A stretch of DNA of 61,558 bases from Azospirillum oryzae (GCF_900177515.1 NZ_FXAK01000003.1:1-61558), one strand, 5' to 3'. Counted from the first letter of the stretch, positions 7,930 through 16,517 are shown. Notes: generated by a model not told the origin, from the letters alone. Made by a program: numbers and translations.

Positions 7930-9785
7930 TCGGGCAGCTGCTGGTGCCGCTCGTCGTCGGCGCCGGCTGGGTGGCCACGGTGTTCGTTGGATGGGATGTG
8001 CCACTGTGGGAGTCTCACACCTGGGACTTGATCGCGCGCTATGTCGCGGTGAAACACCATGTCCCGGACTGGCTGCTTTGGTCGGCCATTGGATGGCTCA
8101 CGGCTGGCGTCGTCGCGGTCCTGACGCTCCAGATCCTGCCCATGGGTGGAGATTATGGACAGGCGCGATGGGCGCGGGTCCGCGACCTCCGTAAGATGGA
8201 CTTGCGCGGTCGCTACGGCTTCGTGCTAGGGCTGCTGCGCCGGGTGGTGTTGCGCACGGCCAACCTGTCGGTGGTGGTGCTCGGTCCTGCCGGCACCGGC
8301 AAGACCAGCTGCGTGATCGTCCCCTCGCTCCTGAGCCTGGGGAGCCGGATGTCGGCTATGGTCCACGACACCAAGGGCGAACTGGCGGCTATGACGGCCG
8401 GCGCGCGCGGTCAGCTGGGAAAGGTGTTCGTCATCAACATGGCGGGGGGATCGGAAAACTCCGCCTGTTGGAATCCGATCGCCTGTTCTGAACTGCCGAG
8501 GGACGGCGCCGCGCGCGGCGATCTGGTAGACCGGTATTGGGGGATCATCCTGCCTGCGGCGCGCGTGGGACAGGAAGATTTCTTCGAACGGGTTGGCCGG
8601 CTGCTCGGCGCGGCGGCAACGCTGTATCAGATCTACGATCACGAAAGCCGCAAGCAAGACACGTCCTTTGGGGAGGTGCTGAAATGGCTGTCGTCGTTGC
8701 GGATCGAGGCGGAAGAAGATCAAGAAGGCGAGGTTGACGAAGTGCGGGCCGCACTGGAAGAGGCGGCTTTTCACGCGGAAGAGATGCGTTGGCCAAGCCG
8801 GATTGCGGACGGGCTTCGGCAGATTGCACAGTTCGACTACCGCACGCGCTCAAACATCCTGGGCACGGTCTTTGCCTACATGTCGCCCTGGCTCAACGAC
8901 AACATTTCTGAATGCACGGCCCGCTGTGACTTCCACCTTGCGGACTATCATGGCGTGGGTCCGCAACGGCGGCCGATCACGACATACTGGAAAGCCCCTC
9001 CGTTCGATGCCGATCTGTACGGCAAGATTGCCGGCATGCACGCTGAAGCGCTGGTGCGATACCTGACCGCCCGCGAACCGGACAGGAAACAGCTGCAGGT
9101 CGCGATGGTGCTCGATGAGGCCAAATTCCTCCCGCGCCTCCGCGCCATCGAGGACGGCCCCGCGATCATCCGCGGCTTCGGCGTCCGGATGCTTGTTGCC
9201 TTCCAGGATCTGGCGCAAGCGCGGGTCGTGTATGGGCACGATCAGGTGGACGCGATGTGGACCAACTACGGCTTCCGCGTCGTCTTCGCCCAAAACAACC
9301 TCAACACCGCGAAATTTATTTCGGAAAGCATCGGACAGAAAACCCGGATCCGGCTGAGTTGGAACCGGCAGGTCGGGCTCGGCCGGTCGGGCGGTAGCGA
9401 GGGCGAAGCCTATGAGGGCGTGCCGCTGATTCGTCCGCAGGAAATCATGTCGATGCCGAAGGGTCGGGTGATCGTCGGCGCGCAATATCACCAGCAGACA
9501 CCTATCAAGGCCAAGGCCGCACATTTCTCCAGGCTGCGACTGCGGCGGCTGGTGAACTTGCCGCTGCCTCCCGAGATCCAACGCGCACTCAACCCGGTCG
9601 GCAATCCGGCGAAGGTGATCGCGCCGCCGGTCGGGCTGACGCCGCCGCCGGCGACGGCGAAGCCGGTCAAGCCGAAGCCAGCTGCGAAGCCGGCGAAGGG
9701 AACGGCCAAAGGGGGCGGGAAGGGTAAGAACGACGCTCCCATGACCGACACGGACATTGCCGCGTTTCTGAAGGAAATCGGGTGA
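7908..9785 (+). CDS. virD4: VirD4-type coupling protein
   Basis: 625-residue T4SS coupling ATPase that brings the relaxase-DNA complex to the channel. Two N-terminal membrane segments (about residues 8-25 and 55-75) are followed by the motor domain with Walker A (GPAGTGKTS, near residue 127) and Walker B (VAMVLDEAKFLPRL). The C-terminus is a Lys/Pro/Ala-rich tail (AKPVKPKPAAKPAKG) ending in an acidic segment. Start overlaps virB11. It is the last T4SS gene, and with the MOBP-like relaxase it makes the plasmid a self-transmissible candidate. Confidence 0.94.
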   Translation: MVEYRRLIGQLLVPLVVGAGWVATVFVGWDVPLWESHTWDLIARYVAVKHHVPDWLLWSAIGWLTAGVVAVLTLQILPMGGDYGQARWARVRDLRKMDLRGRYGFVLGLLRRVVLRTANLSVVVLGPAGTGKTSCVIVPSLLSLGSRMSAMVHDTKGELAAMTAGARGQLGKVFVINMAGGSENSACWNPIACSELPRDGAARGDLVDRYWGIILPAARVGQEDFFERVGRLLGAAATLYQIYDHESRKQDTSFGEVLKWLSSLRIEAEEDQEGEVDEVRAALEEAAFHAEEMRWPSRIADGLRQIAQFDYRTRSNILGTVFAYMSPWLNDNISECTARCDFHLADYHGVGPQRRPITTYWKAPPFDADLYGKIAGMHAEALVRYLTAREPDRKQLQVAMVLDEAKFLPRLRAIEDGPAIIRGFGVRMLVAFQDLAQARVVYGHDQVDAMWTNYGFRVVFAQNNLNTAKFISESIGQKTRIRLSWNRQVGLGRSGGSEGEAYEGVPLIRPQEIMSMPKGRVIVGAQYHQQTPIKAKAAHFSRLRLRRLVNLPLPPEIQRALNPVGNPAKVIAPPVGLTPPPATAKPVKPKPAAKPAKGTAKGGGKGKNDAPMTDTDIAAFLKEIG

Positions 9786-9796
9786 GCATGGGTCGC

Positions 9797-9829
9797 GAGG
9801 GTGGGCCGGCTTGGTTGTCGGCCCCCCTC
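9797..9829 (+). terminator. Weak stem-loop after virD4
   Basis: GGGCCG (9803-9808) pairs with CGGCCC (9819-9824), with partial extension of the stem. There is no strong T-run, so it may be an attenuator or processing hairpin between the T4SS operon and the exporter gene rather than a full terminator. Confidence 0.35.
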
Positions 9830-9875
9830 TGGATCTGGTACGAGCCGCGCTCAAGGTTACAGGGCGGGGCGAAGA

Positions 9876-10748
9876 ATGCGCATATCGTTACAAGCGGGCC
9901 TGTGGGCGGTTGCCTCGGCCGCTACTTTCGCGGCCAGCAGTGCGGCCGCTAAATTTCTCGCTCTAAAGCTTCCCACGGCGGAATTGGCTTTTTTCCGTGC
10001 CGCTTTCGGCGTCCTGGTGCTGGCTGGCGCCGCCCGGCTCCTGGTCGACCTCGGACGGCCGCGCGACCCATGGGGCTATGCGTTGCGGTGCGGATTGGGC
10101 GTGGTGGCGCTCTACAGCCTCATGTTTGCCTTTTCATCCATGCCACTGGGGCTGGCCAGCTTGCTGTTCTTCTGCCGCGTGTTGTTGATGCCGGTGACTG
10201 CGCGCGTGATGCTGGGGGAGCGGTCCAGTCCGGCAGTATGGGCGGGAGTGCTGACCGGCTTCGTCGGCGCGGTTGTGTCACTCTGGCCCGCGCTGACGGT
10301 GCCGGAACTCCGATTGCCGGCGGCGGCTGCGCTGCTGGCGGCCGTTGCCTCGGCCGGGTCGCAGACAGCGGTGCGGCGCCTGACCGCGACGAACTCGGCT
10401 GGTTTGATCGTGCTGATTTACACCGCGGCGTCGGTGGCGGCGACGGGGCCAGTCGCGGCTGTGAATTGGATCGGGCCGCCGATCAGCGATTGGCCGTTGC
10501 TGGCCGTCCTGGGCAGCTTCGCGGTCCTGGCGCAGCTGACGGCGGCGAAAGCCTATGCGAAAGCCTCGGTCGGCTTCCTTGCGCCGTTCGACTTCCTGAC
10601 GGTGCCGGCGGCCGCCGTGCTGGGCTTCGTCCTGTTCGGTGAGGTTCCCACCCTGCACGGGCTGGCGGGCAGCGCTTTGATCGTGGCGGGCACTCTGCTT
10701 GTTTACGCGCGGGGGACCAGTACGGGCGCGGCTGCGGTCAATCCGTGA
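9876..10748 (+). CDS. EamA/DMT-family transporter
   Basis: 290-residue membrane protein with about ten hydrophobic segments in two five-helix halves. This is the EamA (drug/metabolite transporter) fold, with the second half ending in the typical 'ALIVAGTLLVY' helix. Family members export amino acids, nucleotides or other metabolites; the substrate cannot be told from sequence. The ATG at 9876 puts the first helix right at the N-terminus. It follows virD4 by 90 bases and its 3' end overlaps the convergent relaxase 3' end by 11 bases. It is probably cargo rather than part of the transfer machinery. Confidence 0.85.
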   Translation: MRISLQAGLWAVASAATFAASSAAAKFLALKLPTAELAFFRAAFGVLVLAGAARLLVDLGRPRDPWGYALRCGLGVVALYSLMFAFSSMPLGLASLLFFCRVLLMPVTARVMLGERSSPAVWAGVLTGFVGAVVSLWPALTVPELRLPAAAALLAAVASAGSQTAVRRLTATNSAGLIVLIYTAASVAATGPVAAVNWIGPPISDWPLLAVLGSFAVLAQLTAAKAYAKASVGFLAPFDFLTVPAAAVLGFVLFGEVPTLHGLAGSALIVAGTLLVYARGTSTGAAAVNP

Positions 10749-12420
10749 TACCGAACCCTTTGTCGATGCCTCGCATCGGCCGGCGTTGGGGCCGCTGTCG
10801 CGGCTTGCCCATGCTGCCGGGCTGATGCTGGGGAGCGGTGCGTCCGGCGGCGGTGTCGGCCGCCAGTCCAGCGACTTGGGCGGCGGCTTCAGGGTCGCCG
10901 GCCGCCGCAAGGTCGGCCGCCATGCTGTTGAAGCTGCGCGCCATACGGTCGCGGTCCTGCTGGGTCCGTCGCGACTGCCGCGACCGGTCGGCGCGCTCGC
11001 GCTGCTGGTCCCGGTCCTGGCGCTGCTGTTCGGTGGTGCTGCGCGGGCTGGGATCGACGCTGCGCGCTGCCGCTGCGGCGATCCGGCCGGGCAGGACCGG
11101 GCTGTTCCCGTCTGCCAGCCCGAACGCTTGGGCATGATTGGAGAACGCCCATAGCGCGGTGCGCGGGTTCTCCTTGAACATCGTCACGAAGCTCTCCACG
11201 GCGCGGCTGCGCGCCTCCCCCTCCGGGTAGTGAGCGAAATACTTGGCCAGCGTCTGAAGCTCCTGGGTGCGGTCGGCAAAGGGCGTGTGCCGCTTGGAAA
11301 AGCGGTTCATGAAGCCGCGCAGCTTGCCGGGGCGGGCATCGTCCGGCGCCTCCTGGCCATTGCGGTAATACTCGTATTCGCGGCCGTGCTGCTCATACCA
11401 GCCTGGGACATTGCCGCGCAGGGTGTCGGCGGCGGTCCATTTGCTGCGCTTCTCGTGGTCGTGCAACGGCTGCTCCCCCTTGTGGATGTGATCGCGGGTC
11501 TTGTCGCGGTCCTGGCGGCGGGTGGCGACCACATCGATTCCATGTTCGCGGGCGTGGTCGACAAAAGCGGCGCGGTAGCGCTGCAGGGCGTGCTTGCGCA
11601 GATTCAATCGCTGCTGGGTGGCGTCGATGGGGTCGATCTGCACGACGAAGTGCGCGTGCGGTCCTCGACCATGGTCGGTGTGGATCGCGAAAACGTAGCG
11701 ATGCCCGGCGAACGCCTCGGCGCCGGCAGCCCGCACGGCGGCGCGCAACTGCTCGGCGTCACCGCTCGCCGGCGGGATCGAAAAGATGATGTGGGCCGTC
11801 TGCGTCTTGCGCAGCGGATCCTTGTTCCAGTTCTTCTGGCGCCATTCAGTCGTGGCGTTGCGCCACTGGTCCTCCAGGTCGCGGCGCTCGTCTGCCGTCG
11901 CCTTCTTCCAGGCTGCAGAGCGGTTGTCGTCGGCGGCCTTCAGGTTCCAGGACTGGATTTCGGCATCGATGCCGTCGCGGTCGGTGACGATCTCCCCGGC
12001 TTCGTTTTCGAGCGGCACGCCGGCACGCGCGTTGCGCTCGGCATGGGAGTCAACGCGGCCGATATAGCGCGCCTGGTTGGTGGTGGCACGGGCATGCTTG
12101 GCGGTGTTCAGGACGCGGAATACACCCTCCCGGCTGACGCCTCGCCCGGTGCGTCCGCCCCCACCGGATCCCGGGGTCGGTCGCGGGCCACGGGGTCCGG
12201 CCCGGCCGCCGCTGCCGCTGGTCGGGGGAGGCGGCAATCCAAGACGGATGACGTCGGCGCGGTCCTGGGCGTCCTCGGCGCGGGCGGGGCCGTCGCGCTC
12301 CGGCTTGTGCGGTTTGCTCTTGCTGCCGCGCTTGGACGGTAGGCCGGGAAGCCGTGCCTGCTCGGCTGTGCGGTCGGCCTTTGTCGGCCGCCGGCTCCAC
12401 TCGTCCCAAAACTTAGCCAC
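10738..12420 (-). CDS. Relaxase/mobilisation nuclease, MOBP-like
   Basis: 560-residue DNA-nicking transesterase that should start conjugation at oriT. It has the metal-binding triad of HUH relaxases in 'HTDHGRGPHAHF', preceded by a region with a candidate nucleophile Tyr ('ARYIGRV'). The C-terminal third is Gln/Arg-rich. GTG start overlaps the MobC stop by eight bases (CGTGGCTAA), so the two are coupled. The nearby oriT candidate has the MOBP nic core, which supports MOBP over MOBQ. Which Tyr is catalytic is uncertain. Confidence 0.85.
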   Translation of the reverse strand: MAKFWDEWSRRPTKADRTAEQARLPGLPSKRGSKSKPHKPERDGPARAEDAQDRADVIRLGLPPPPTSGSGGRAGPRGPRPTPGSGGGGRTGRGVSREGVFRVLNTAKHARATTNQARYIGRVDSHAERNARAGVPLENEAGEIVTDRDGIDAEIQSWNLKAADDNRSAAWKKATADERRDLEDQWRNATTEWRQKNWNKDPLRKTQTAHIIFSIPPASGDAEQLRAAVRAAGAEAFAGHRYVFAIHTDHGRGPHAHFVVQIDPIDATQQRLNLRKHALQRYRAAFVDHAREHGIDVVATRRQDRDKTRDHIHKGEQPLHDHEKRSKWTAADTLRGNVPGWYEQHGREYEYYRNGQEAPDDARPGKLRGFMNRFSKRHTPFADRTQELQTLAKYFAHYPEGEARSRAVESFVTMFKENPRTALWAFSNHAQAFGLADGNSPVLPGRIAAAAARSVDPSPRSTTEQQRQDRDQQRERADRSRQSRRTQQDRDRMARSFNSMAADLAAAGDPEAAAQVAGLAADTAAGRTAPQHQPGSMGKPRQRPQRRPMRGIDKGFGITD

Positions 12421-12766
12421 GGGCGACGATCTTGCGAAGGTCGACCATGAGCGGCTTCACGTCGGCCGCCAGTGCGGCGAAGACGTCGGCCGGCATCTCG
12501 GCCGCAATGTCGGCGCCCATCACCGCCGCGGTGTTCAGCTGCCGGGCGATCTGGTTGAGGTTGGTCGCGACTCCCGTCAGCTGGTGGAGCATGGCGATGT
12601 AGATCTGGCGGTCCTCGGTGGAGAGATACGCCTTCTCGCCGTTTGCCACCGACAAGGCGACGGAGCGAACGAAGTCGGACAGCTTCCGCCCCTCGGCCTC
12701 CGCCTTCCGGCGGATGACCGCAAGCTCGCCTCCACTCATTCGGATTTTCAACATTTCGTCGCGCAC
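12413..12766 (-). CDS. mobC: MobC/NikA-like relaxosome accessory protein
   Basis: 117-residue protein with an N-terminal ribbon-helix-helix-like stretch ('LKIRMSGGELAVIRRKAEAE') and the conserved 'LNQIARQLN' segment of MobC proteins. Such proteins bind oriT and help the relaxase open the nic region. I chose GTG at 12766 because AGAGG lies five bases upstream; an ATG at 12754 is possible. Its promoter region carries an ACTAATC motif shared with other plasmid operons, and the candidate oriT is just beyond it. Confidence 0.85.
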   Translation of the reverse strand: MRDEMLKIRMSGGELAVIRRKAEAEGRKLSDFVRSVALSVANGEKAYLSTEDRQIYIAMLHQLTGVATNLNQIARQLNTAAVMGADIAAEMPADVFAALAADVKPLMVDLRKIVARG

Positions 12767-12795
12767 CGGGGCCTCTGTCCTCTGCGGCTGTGGGT

Positions 12796-12811
12796 GGCGA
12801 CTAATCTACTC
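12796..12811 (-). promoter_or_regulatory. ACTAATC motif upstream of mobC
   Basis: The sequence GGCGACTAATCTACTC matches the operator-like element found ahead of the pilus and T4SS operons (GCGACTAATCG on one strand) and at 35673-35690 (GTAGACTAATCTACGC). It lies 30-45 bases upstream of the mobC start, a good place for a regulator site. Confidence 0.55.
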
Positions 12812-12939
12812 CTATCGGTCGGGTGGGCGAAAGACCGGGCGTGGATCGGCGTGCAGACGCTGGATCGAGAGGACCAAGGCGGGGGGTCGGCGCAGCCGGC
12901 CGAAGGCACCCCCCGCCGCACCCGTTGCCACCGGCAACA

Positions 12940-13002
12940 CAGGATAGGCCCCCGGCCGGGGACTTTTGGGGCCACTTTGTGGCCACAAAAGTCCTATCCT
13001 GC
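12940..13002 (+). other. oriT: oriT candidate with RK2-like nic core
   Basis: CCTATCCTG at 12993-13001 followed by C matches the IncP/RK2 nic core (TATCCTG|C), giving a predicted nick after 13001. Directly 5' is a long hairpin (ACTTTTG..GGCCAC, TTT, GTGGCC..CAAAAGT, 12962-12992), and an inverted copy CAGGATAGG sits at 12940-12948, so the whole block can form a cruciform. Further hairpins (GGCGGGGGGT / ACCCCCCGCC, and GTTGCC-ACC-GGCAAC) lie just upstream. mobC and the relaxase are read away from it. Confidence 0.75.
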
Positions 13003-13089
13003 TTCATCTTCGGTCTTTTAAAAGCCTAGCAAATCCGCCACTTCGCAAACGGCCGGAACCGCGCCAGCGGAACCGGCCGCCGGTCCCAC

Positions 13090-13194
13090 CTGTACCCTGC
13101 CGGTTTTGGGCTGTACCCGGCGCGAAACCGGCTGTACCCGGCCCATGGCGGCGTGTAGCCGCCGGCAAATCTCCTGTACCCTGCACCTGGGCGC
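13090..13194 (+). repeat. Five tandem 21-bp iterons
   Basis: Units starting at 13090, 13111, 13132, 13153 and 13174 each begin CTGTACCC (the fourth reads GTGTAGCC), exactly 21 bp apart, which is two helical turns. The downstream half of each unit is not conserved. This layout suits an array bound by a DNA-binding protein, such as a replication initiator, a transfer regulator or a ParB-like protein. No protein can be assigned from sequence. Confidence 0.75.
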
Positions 13195-13202
13195 GCCTCG
13201 TC

Positions 13203-13572
13203 CACATATCCATGGGGGAGCGCGCGCCGGCACGGCCGCGCAGGACCAGCCCGCGCCCCTCAACGCGCTCTGGTGCTGGTCCGTTCCCCGGTGGGTATGT
13301 GGGCGATGGGGGGATATGCCGGCGCCGATCAGCTGGTGGCCAGCACCGGCCCGCCCTGTCGGTCCCTGATGTGCGGAGCCCGGCGCCATGCTGGCGCAGC
13401 ACCTTCAGCACCACACCGGCGGCGCCGATCAGTTGATCAGCTGGAAAAATTTCCGCGCATCCGAGAATGCGCGGCGAAGTCCTGTGGGGCCGAACGGTCG
13501 GATCAAGGACATGGCAATGCGCTGTGGCTCCGTGCAGGCTGCTATCTACGAACCGCACGGAGTCATAGGAAA
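13203..13572. other. Gene-free stretch between iterons and palindrome
   Basis: No convincing gene. The only structure I see is a repeated GGCGCCGATCAG block (13320-13331 and 13424-13435) and a GATCAGTTGATC palindrome that overlaps the second copy. It lies between the iteron array and the convergent end of the unknown gene. Confidence 0.5.
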
Positions 13573-13596
13573 AATTTTCGTAACGTTACAAAAATT
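13573..13596. promoter_or_regulatory. 24-bp palindrome with GTAACGTTAC core (site 1)
   Basis: Near-perfect palindrome, AATTTTCGTAAC joined to GTTACAAAAATT, with one mismatched pair. It sits at the very 3' end of the unknown gene next to GT41. A second copy of the core lies inside that gene. Confidence 0.65.
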
Positions 13597-14141
13597 CAGC
13601 TTTCGAGATTCGAGCCCGTCAGCGCAGCGGCCTTGGCCATGAACCGCGCTTCGCGGATGATCGGGCCGAAAACGCGGTGTGTCTCCAGCTGGCGCAGCTT
13701 CTCGGTCGGCATATGCTCGGTCATGGCGGCGATCAGCAGCAGCCTGTGCACGTCTATCCGCGCCTTCCGATCACGGCTCGCCGCCATTCGCTCGGCGGCG
13801 CCGGGGGCGTCGGGCTTGCGAGGGCGACCACGCTTGCGCCTCGGCTGGGGGTCCGTGTGGTCGATTTTCTGCAACGTTACAGAAAATTGATAGGTCTGCG
13901 AGGTTCCGGGCAGTAAGCCGTCAGCGACCGGCACAAGACAGGGAACGCCATCGGCGCCGGCGCTACCGGCCGCCAGCAGCGCACGCACCACCTCGGGCGA
14001 CACCTCCAGGCGGCGGCGGACCAAGTGCCACTGCGGCGGTCCGTCAGCCTGGAAGGTCTGCACGACGCGCTCGGTCGGATCGGCGGTCATCAAGGAAGCG
14101 AGACGTTCGACGCTGCCAATCGGTCGATTCTGGTCGATCAT
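13596..14141 (-). CDS. Unknown basic protein with AT-hook-like motif
   Basis: 181-residue protein I do not recognise. The middle has a very basic AT-hook-like segment (RRKRGRPRKP) and the C-terminal third is helical ('HRLLLIAAMTEHMP'), so DNA binding is plausible. It starts four bases after the stop of the glycosyltransferase gene, so both are probably on one transcript. A 24-bp palindrome lies inside its coding sequence and a second one abuts its stop, which could mean autoregulation or a partition-like role. The start is the ATG nearest the upstream stop. Confidence 0.6.
   Translation of the reverse strand: MIDQNRPIGSVERLASLMTADPTERVVQTFQADGPPQWHLVRRRLEVSPEVVRALLAAGSAGADGVPCLVPVADGLLPGTSQTYQFSVTLQKIDHTDPQPRRKRGRPRKPDAPGAAERMAASRDRKARIDVHRLLLIAAMTEHMPTEKLRQLETHRVFGPIIREARFMAKAAALTGSNLES
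13864..13887. promoter_or_regulatory. 24-bp palindrome with AACGTTAC core (site 2)
   Basis: ATTTTCTGCAAC joined to GTTACAGAAAAT, palindromic except for one pair, lying within the coding sequence of the unknown basic protein. It shares core and A/T arms with the palindrome 290 bp away. Confidence 0.65.
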
Positions 14142-14145
14142 GGAT

Positions 14146-16161
14146 TTAGCCGCCTCTTTTCGTCTGCAGTGCCGCTTCGATCCACTGTTCCAATGCCGGC
14201 TTCCACCGGGTGTCGGAAAAGAGGGCGTCGCGCCGCTTCGCAAGGCGCCGCTGCATCTCAATCCGCAAATCGGTGTCGCCGGCGAGACGGACGGCCAAAT
14301 CTACCAGCGCGTGCTTGTCGGCGGCTATGAGTTCGTGAAGGTCCAGTTCAGCAAGGATGCCGGCAGTATGGCGACCGCGCATGAAAGCGCCGGGTGTGGT
14401 GATCGGAACCAACCCGCACGCGACGGCTTCGAGCGTTGTCCGTCCTCCGGACCATTCCAGGCTGTCGAGGAAAATGTCGCAGGTCATATTGAGCGCCAGG
14501 TAGTCGGGGCGGTCCATTGTCGGCGCCCATACGACATGACGGTTCGCGTCCAAGCCCTGGGCGGCAAATGCTCGGTCGAGGCGGCGCTTGAACCCCGCGA
14601 CAACCTCATTCCCGGATGACGACAGAAAGACGAAGCGGGCATTTGGCACACGCGCGGCGATCCTGGGCCAAACGTCGTCATGTTGCGGCAGCAGCTTATA
14701 GAGGGACTGCGCGCAGAAAAACACGACGTCACTTGCCGACAACCCAAGGCGTTCTCGATCTGCCGACTGTGCGGGCAGTTTCGGCGGGGTGACGGAAACC
14801 GCTAGACCGGGCAGGCGCAGCAATCGTTCGCTGTAATGCTCGTCGGCGTCTTCCGGCTCCATGGCGTCGGCAGACAGAAACCAGTCGATGGCTTGCAGTC
14901 CGGTCGTCACCGGGTGCCCCCAAGTCACCGCCTGGACGGGGGCGAGGCGCATGCTTCCGAGAATTTGACCGGCCGGGTCCATGCCGATGTCGAGGTGCAC
15001 CAGAACGTCGAGGGCATCGGCGCGCAGCTGCTGGGCCGCCTTCACAACGTCGTCCGGCAAAGTCCGGTAGTGCTCCACCTCTGCGGCTAACAGGCGGGTC
15101 ACGGCGTCCCCTTCACCTTCACCGTAGACCCTGACCTCGAACCGGGCCCGGTCGAGGCTGGTGAGCCAAGAGCGGAACAGGTACAGCACGGTATGATCGC
15201 GAAGGTGCGCGGATCGGAAGCCGAGGCGTATCCGCTTGCCGGGCCGGCGGCTTCGGGCGGGCGGCTGGGTCAGATCCGGATGGCGAGCGCCGACGATGGT
15301 ATGAACGAAGCTGCCCCACCGCTCGGCTATCGCGCGGTCGTCATGCCCCTGATAGGCGAGATAGAAATTCGTGGTGTCGGCGATTGCCTCGAACGTTGCG
15401 GATAGCGTCGCTGGGTCCGCCGGCGCCGTGGCTGGCAACGCCTCCATCGTCTCGGTGATCCTGCGGCGCCACGCTCCGATCTGAGCGGGGGTGTCGTAGA
15501 TCACGGGCAGCAGTCGTGCCAGCAGCATGCGGGCGCGCACAAAGCCGGGATCAAGCTGCAACGCGTGCTGAAGCTGCGCCGCCGCTTCTTCGGTGCGGTT
15601 CAGCGCACGGAGTCCGCGGCCGTATGCATACCGCAATTCCGGTTCGTTTGGGTCAACCGCCGTGGCCCGGCGGAACGCACTCGCGGCCTCGTCGTCGCGC
15701 TTTTCGGCGCCGGCAACTACCCCCCAACCGTTCCACAGCAGCGGGTGCGCCGGATGGACGGCAAGACCCGATTCCAGGACCTGCGCAGCACGGCGCCAGT
15801 CGCGCAGGGCGCTGTAGCAACGGGCGGCCTCCAAGAAACCGTCAGGATTGGCCGGTGAAGTCGCCATCACGACGGCATAGGCGGCTGCGGCCGCTTTGGG
15901 ATCGCCCGCCGCGTGAAGGGCACGGCCAAGCGTAAAGTGAATGTCTCCATTCCTGGGCTGCTCAAGAGCGAGACGCCGGAGCGCGGGTAGAGCCTTGGCG
16001 GGATTGCCGTCCTGGCACTCCAGCAATGCCAGCAGATAGCGACCGTCTGCATTTCGCGCATCAAGGCGCAGCGCCTGCTGGTAGAGCGTTCGCGCCTGGG
16101 ACAGCTGGCCCGACTGGTGGAGCGTCACCGCACGCTGAAGGATGGGAAAAGCCTTGCTCAT
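14146..16161 (-). CDS. TPR-containing GT41 (SPINDLY/OGT-like) glycosyltransferase
   Basis: 671-residue soluble enzyme. About seven tetratricopeptide repeats fill residues 1-230 (pattern A..LY..AL.LDP..), then a C-terminal GT41 catalytic domain with 'LGFRSAHLRDHTV', 'VLVHLDIGMDP', 'PVQAVTWGHPVTTG' and 'NMTCDIFLDSLEWSGGRTTLEAVACG'. The last is the nucleotide-sugar site of OGT-type enzymes. Such proteins O-glycosylate protein Ser/Thr. On this plasmid a pilin or secreted surface protein could be the target, but that is inference. It is transcribed with the downstream basic protein. Confidence 0.9.
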   Translation of the reverse strand: MSKAFPILQRAVTLHQSGQLSQARTLYQQALRLDARNADGRYLLALLECQDGNPAKALPALRRLALEQPRNGDIHFTLGRALHAAGDPKAAAAAYAVVMATSPANPDGFLEAARCYSALRDWRRAAQVLESGLAVHPAHPLLWNGWGVVAGAEKRDDEAASAFRRATAVDPNEPELRYAYGRGLRALNRTEEAAAQLQHALQLDPGFVRARMLLARLLPVIYDTPAQIGAWRRRITETMEALPATAPADPATLSATFEAIADTTNFYLAYQGHDDRAIAERWGSFVHTIVGARHPDLTQPPARSRRPGKRIRLGFRSAHLRDHTVLYLFRSWLTSLDRARFEVRVYGEGEGDAVTRLLAAEVEHYRTLPDDVVKAAQQLRADALDVLVHLDIGMDPAGQILGSMRLAPVQAVTWGHPVTTGLQAIDWFLSADAMEPEDADEHYSERLLRLPGLAVSVTPPKLPAQSADRERLGLSASDVVFFCAQSLYKLLPQHDDVWPRIAARVPNARFVFLSSSGNEVVAGFKRRLDRAFAAQGLDANRHVVWAPTMDRPDYLALNMTCDIFLDSLEWSGGRTTLEAVACGLVPITTPGAFMRGRHTAGILAELDLHELIAADKHALVDLAVRLAGDTDLRIEMQRRLAKRRDALFSDTRWKPALEQWIEAALQTKRGG

Positions 16162-16256
16162 ATGCGTCCAACTGATCCGGAATCCGGGCCGTCAGGCCCC
16201 CATGGCGTCGCTGTCCCCCGCAGGGGGGCGGCGGCGTCTGCAAAAAGGCGGCGGCG

Positions 16257-16517
16257 CTACTGCGGCAGATTCAGAAAGGCACGCGTCGCCGTCTCGAACC
16301 CTTCGCGCTGGTCGGCCGGCACGCTGTCCAGAACGGCAGCCAAGAGGCTCTGCCGCTCCGCTTCGGATAGGGCCGTTGACGCCTTGGCTATGGCGCGCTG
16401 CACCTTCTCACGGTCGGGCAAACCGGCGGCTTGCTGACGCGCACGGGTGGCGCGGGTGCGCTCGGTCGAGGTCTGCGGGCGGTCGGCAATCGGTGGGCGG
16501 GGCATTGAAGGCACCAT
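16257..16517 (-). CDS. Small helical hypothetical protein
   Basis: 86-residue protein, Arg/Ala-rich at the N-terminus, then a helical region ('KVQRAIAKASTALSEAERQ' and 'ADQREGFETATRAFLNLPQ'). No known domain. It lies in the same-strand run between the ParB-like gene and the glycosyltransferase. The start is the first ATG of the frame, with no strong RBS. Confidence 0.5.
   Translation of the reverse strand: MVPSMPRPPIADRPQTSTERTRATRARQQAAGLPDREKVQRAIAKASTALSEAERQSLLAAVLDSVPADQREGFETATRAFLNLPQ

Noticed and set aside
11230..12342. 370-residue + strand frame opposite the relaxase
   Set aside because: Antisense of a well-supported relaxase with HUH motif; no RBS or domain.
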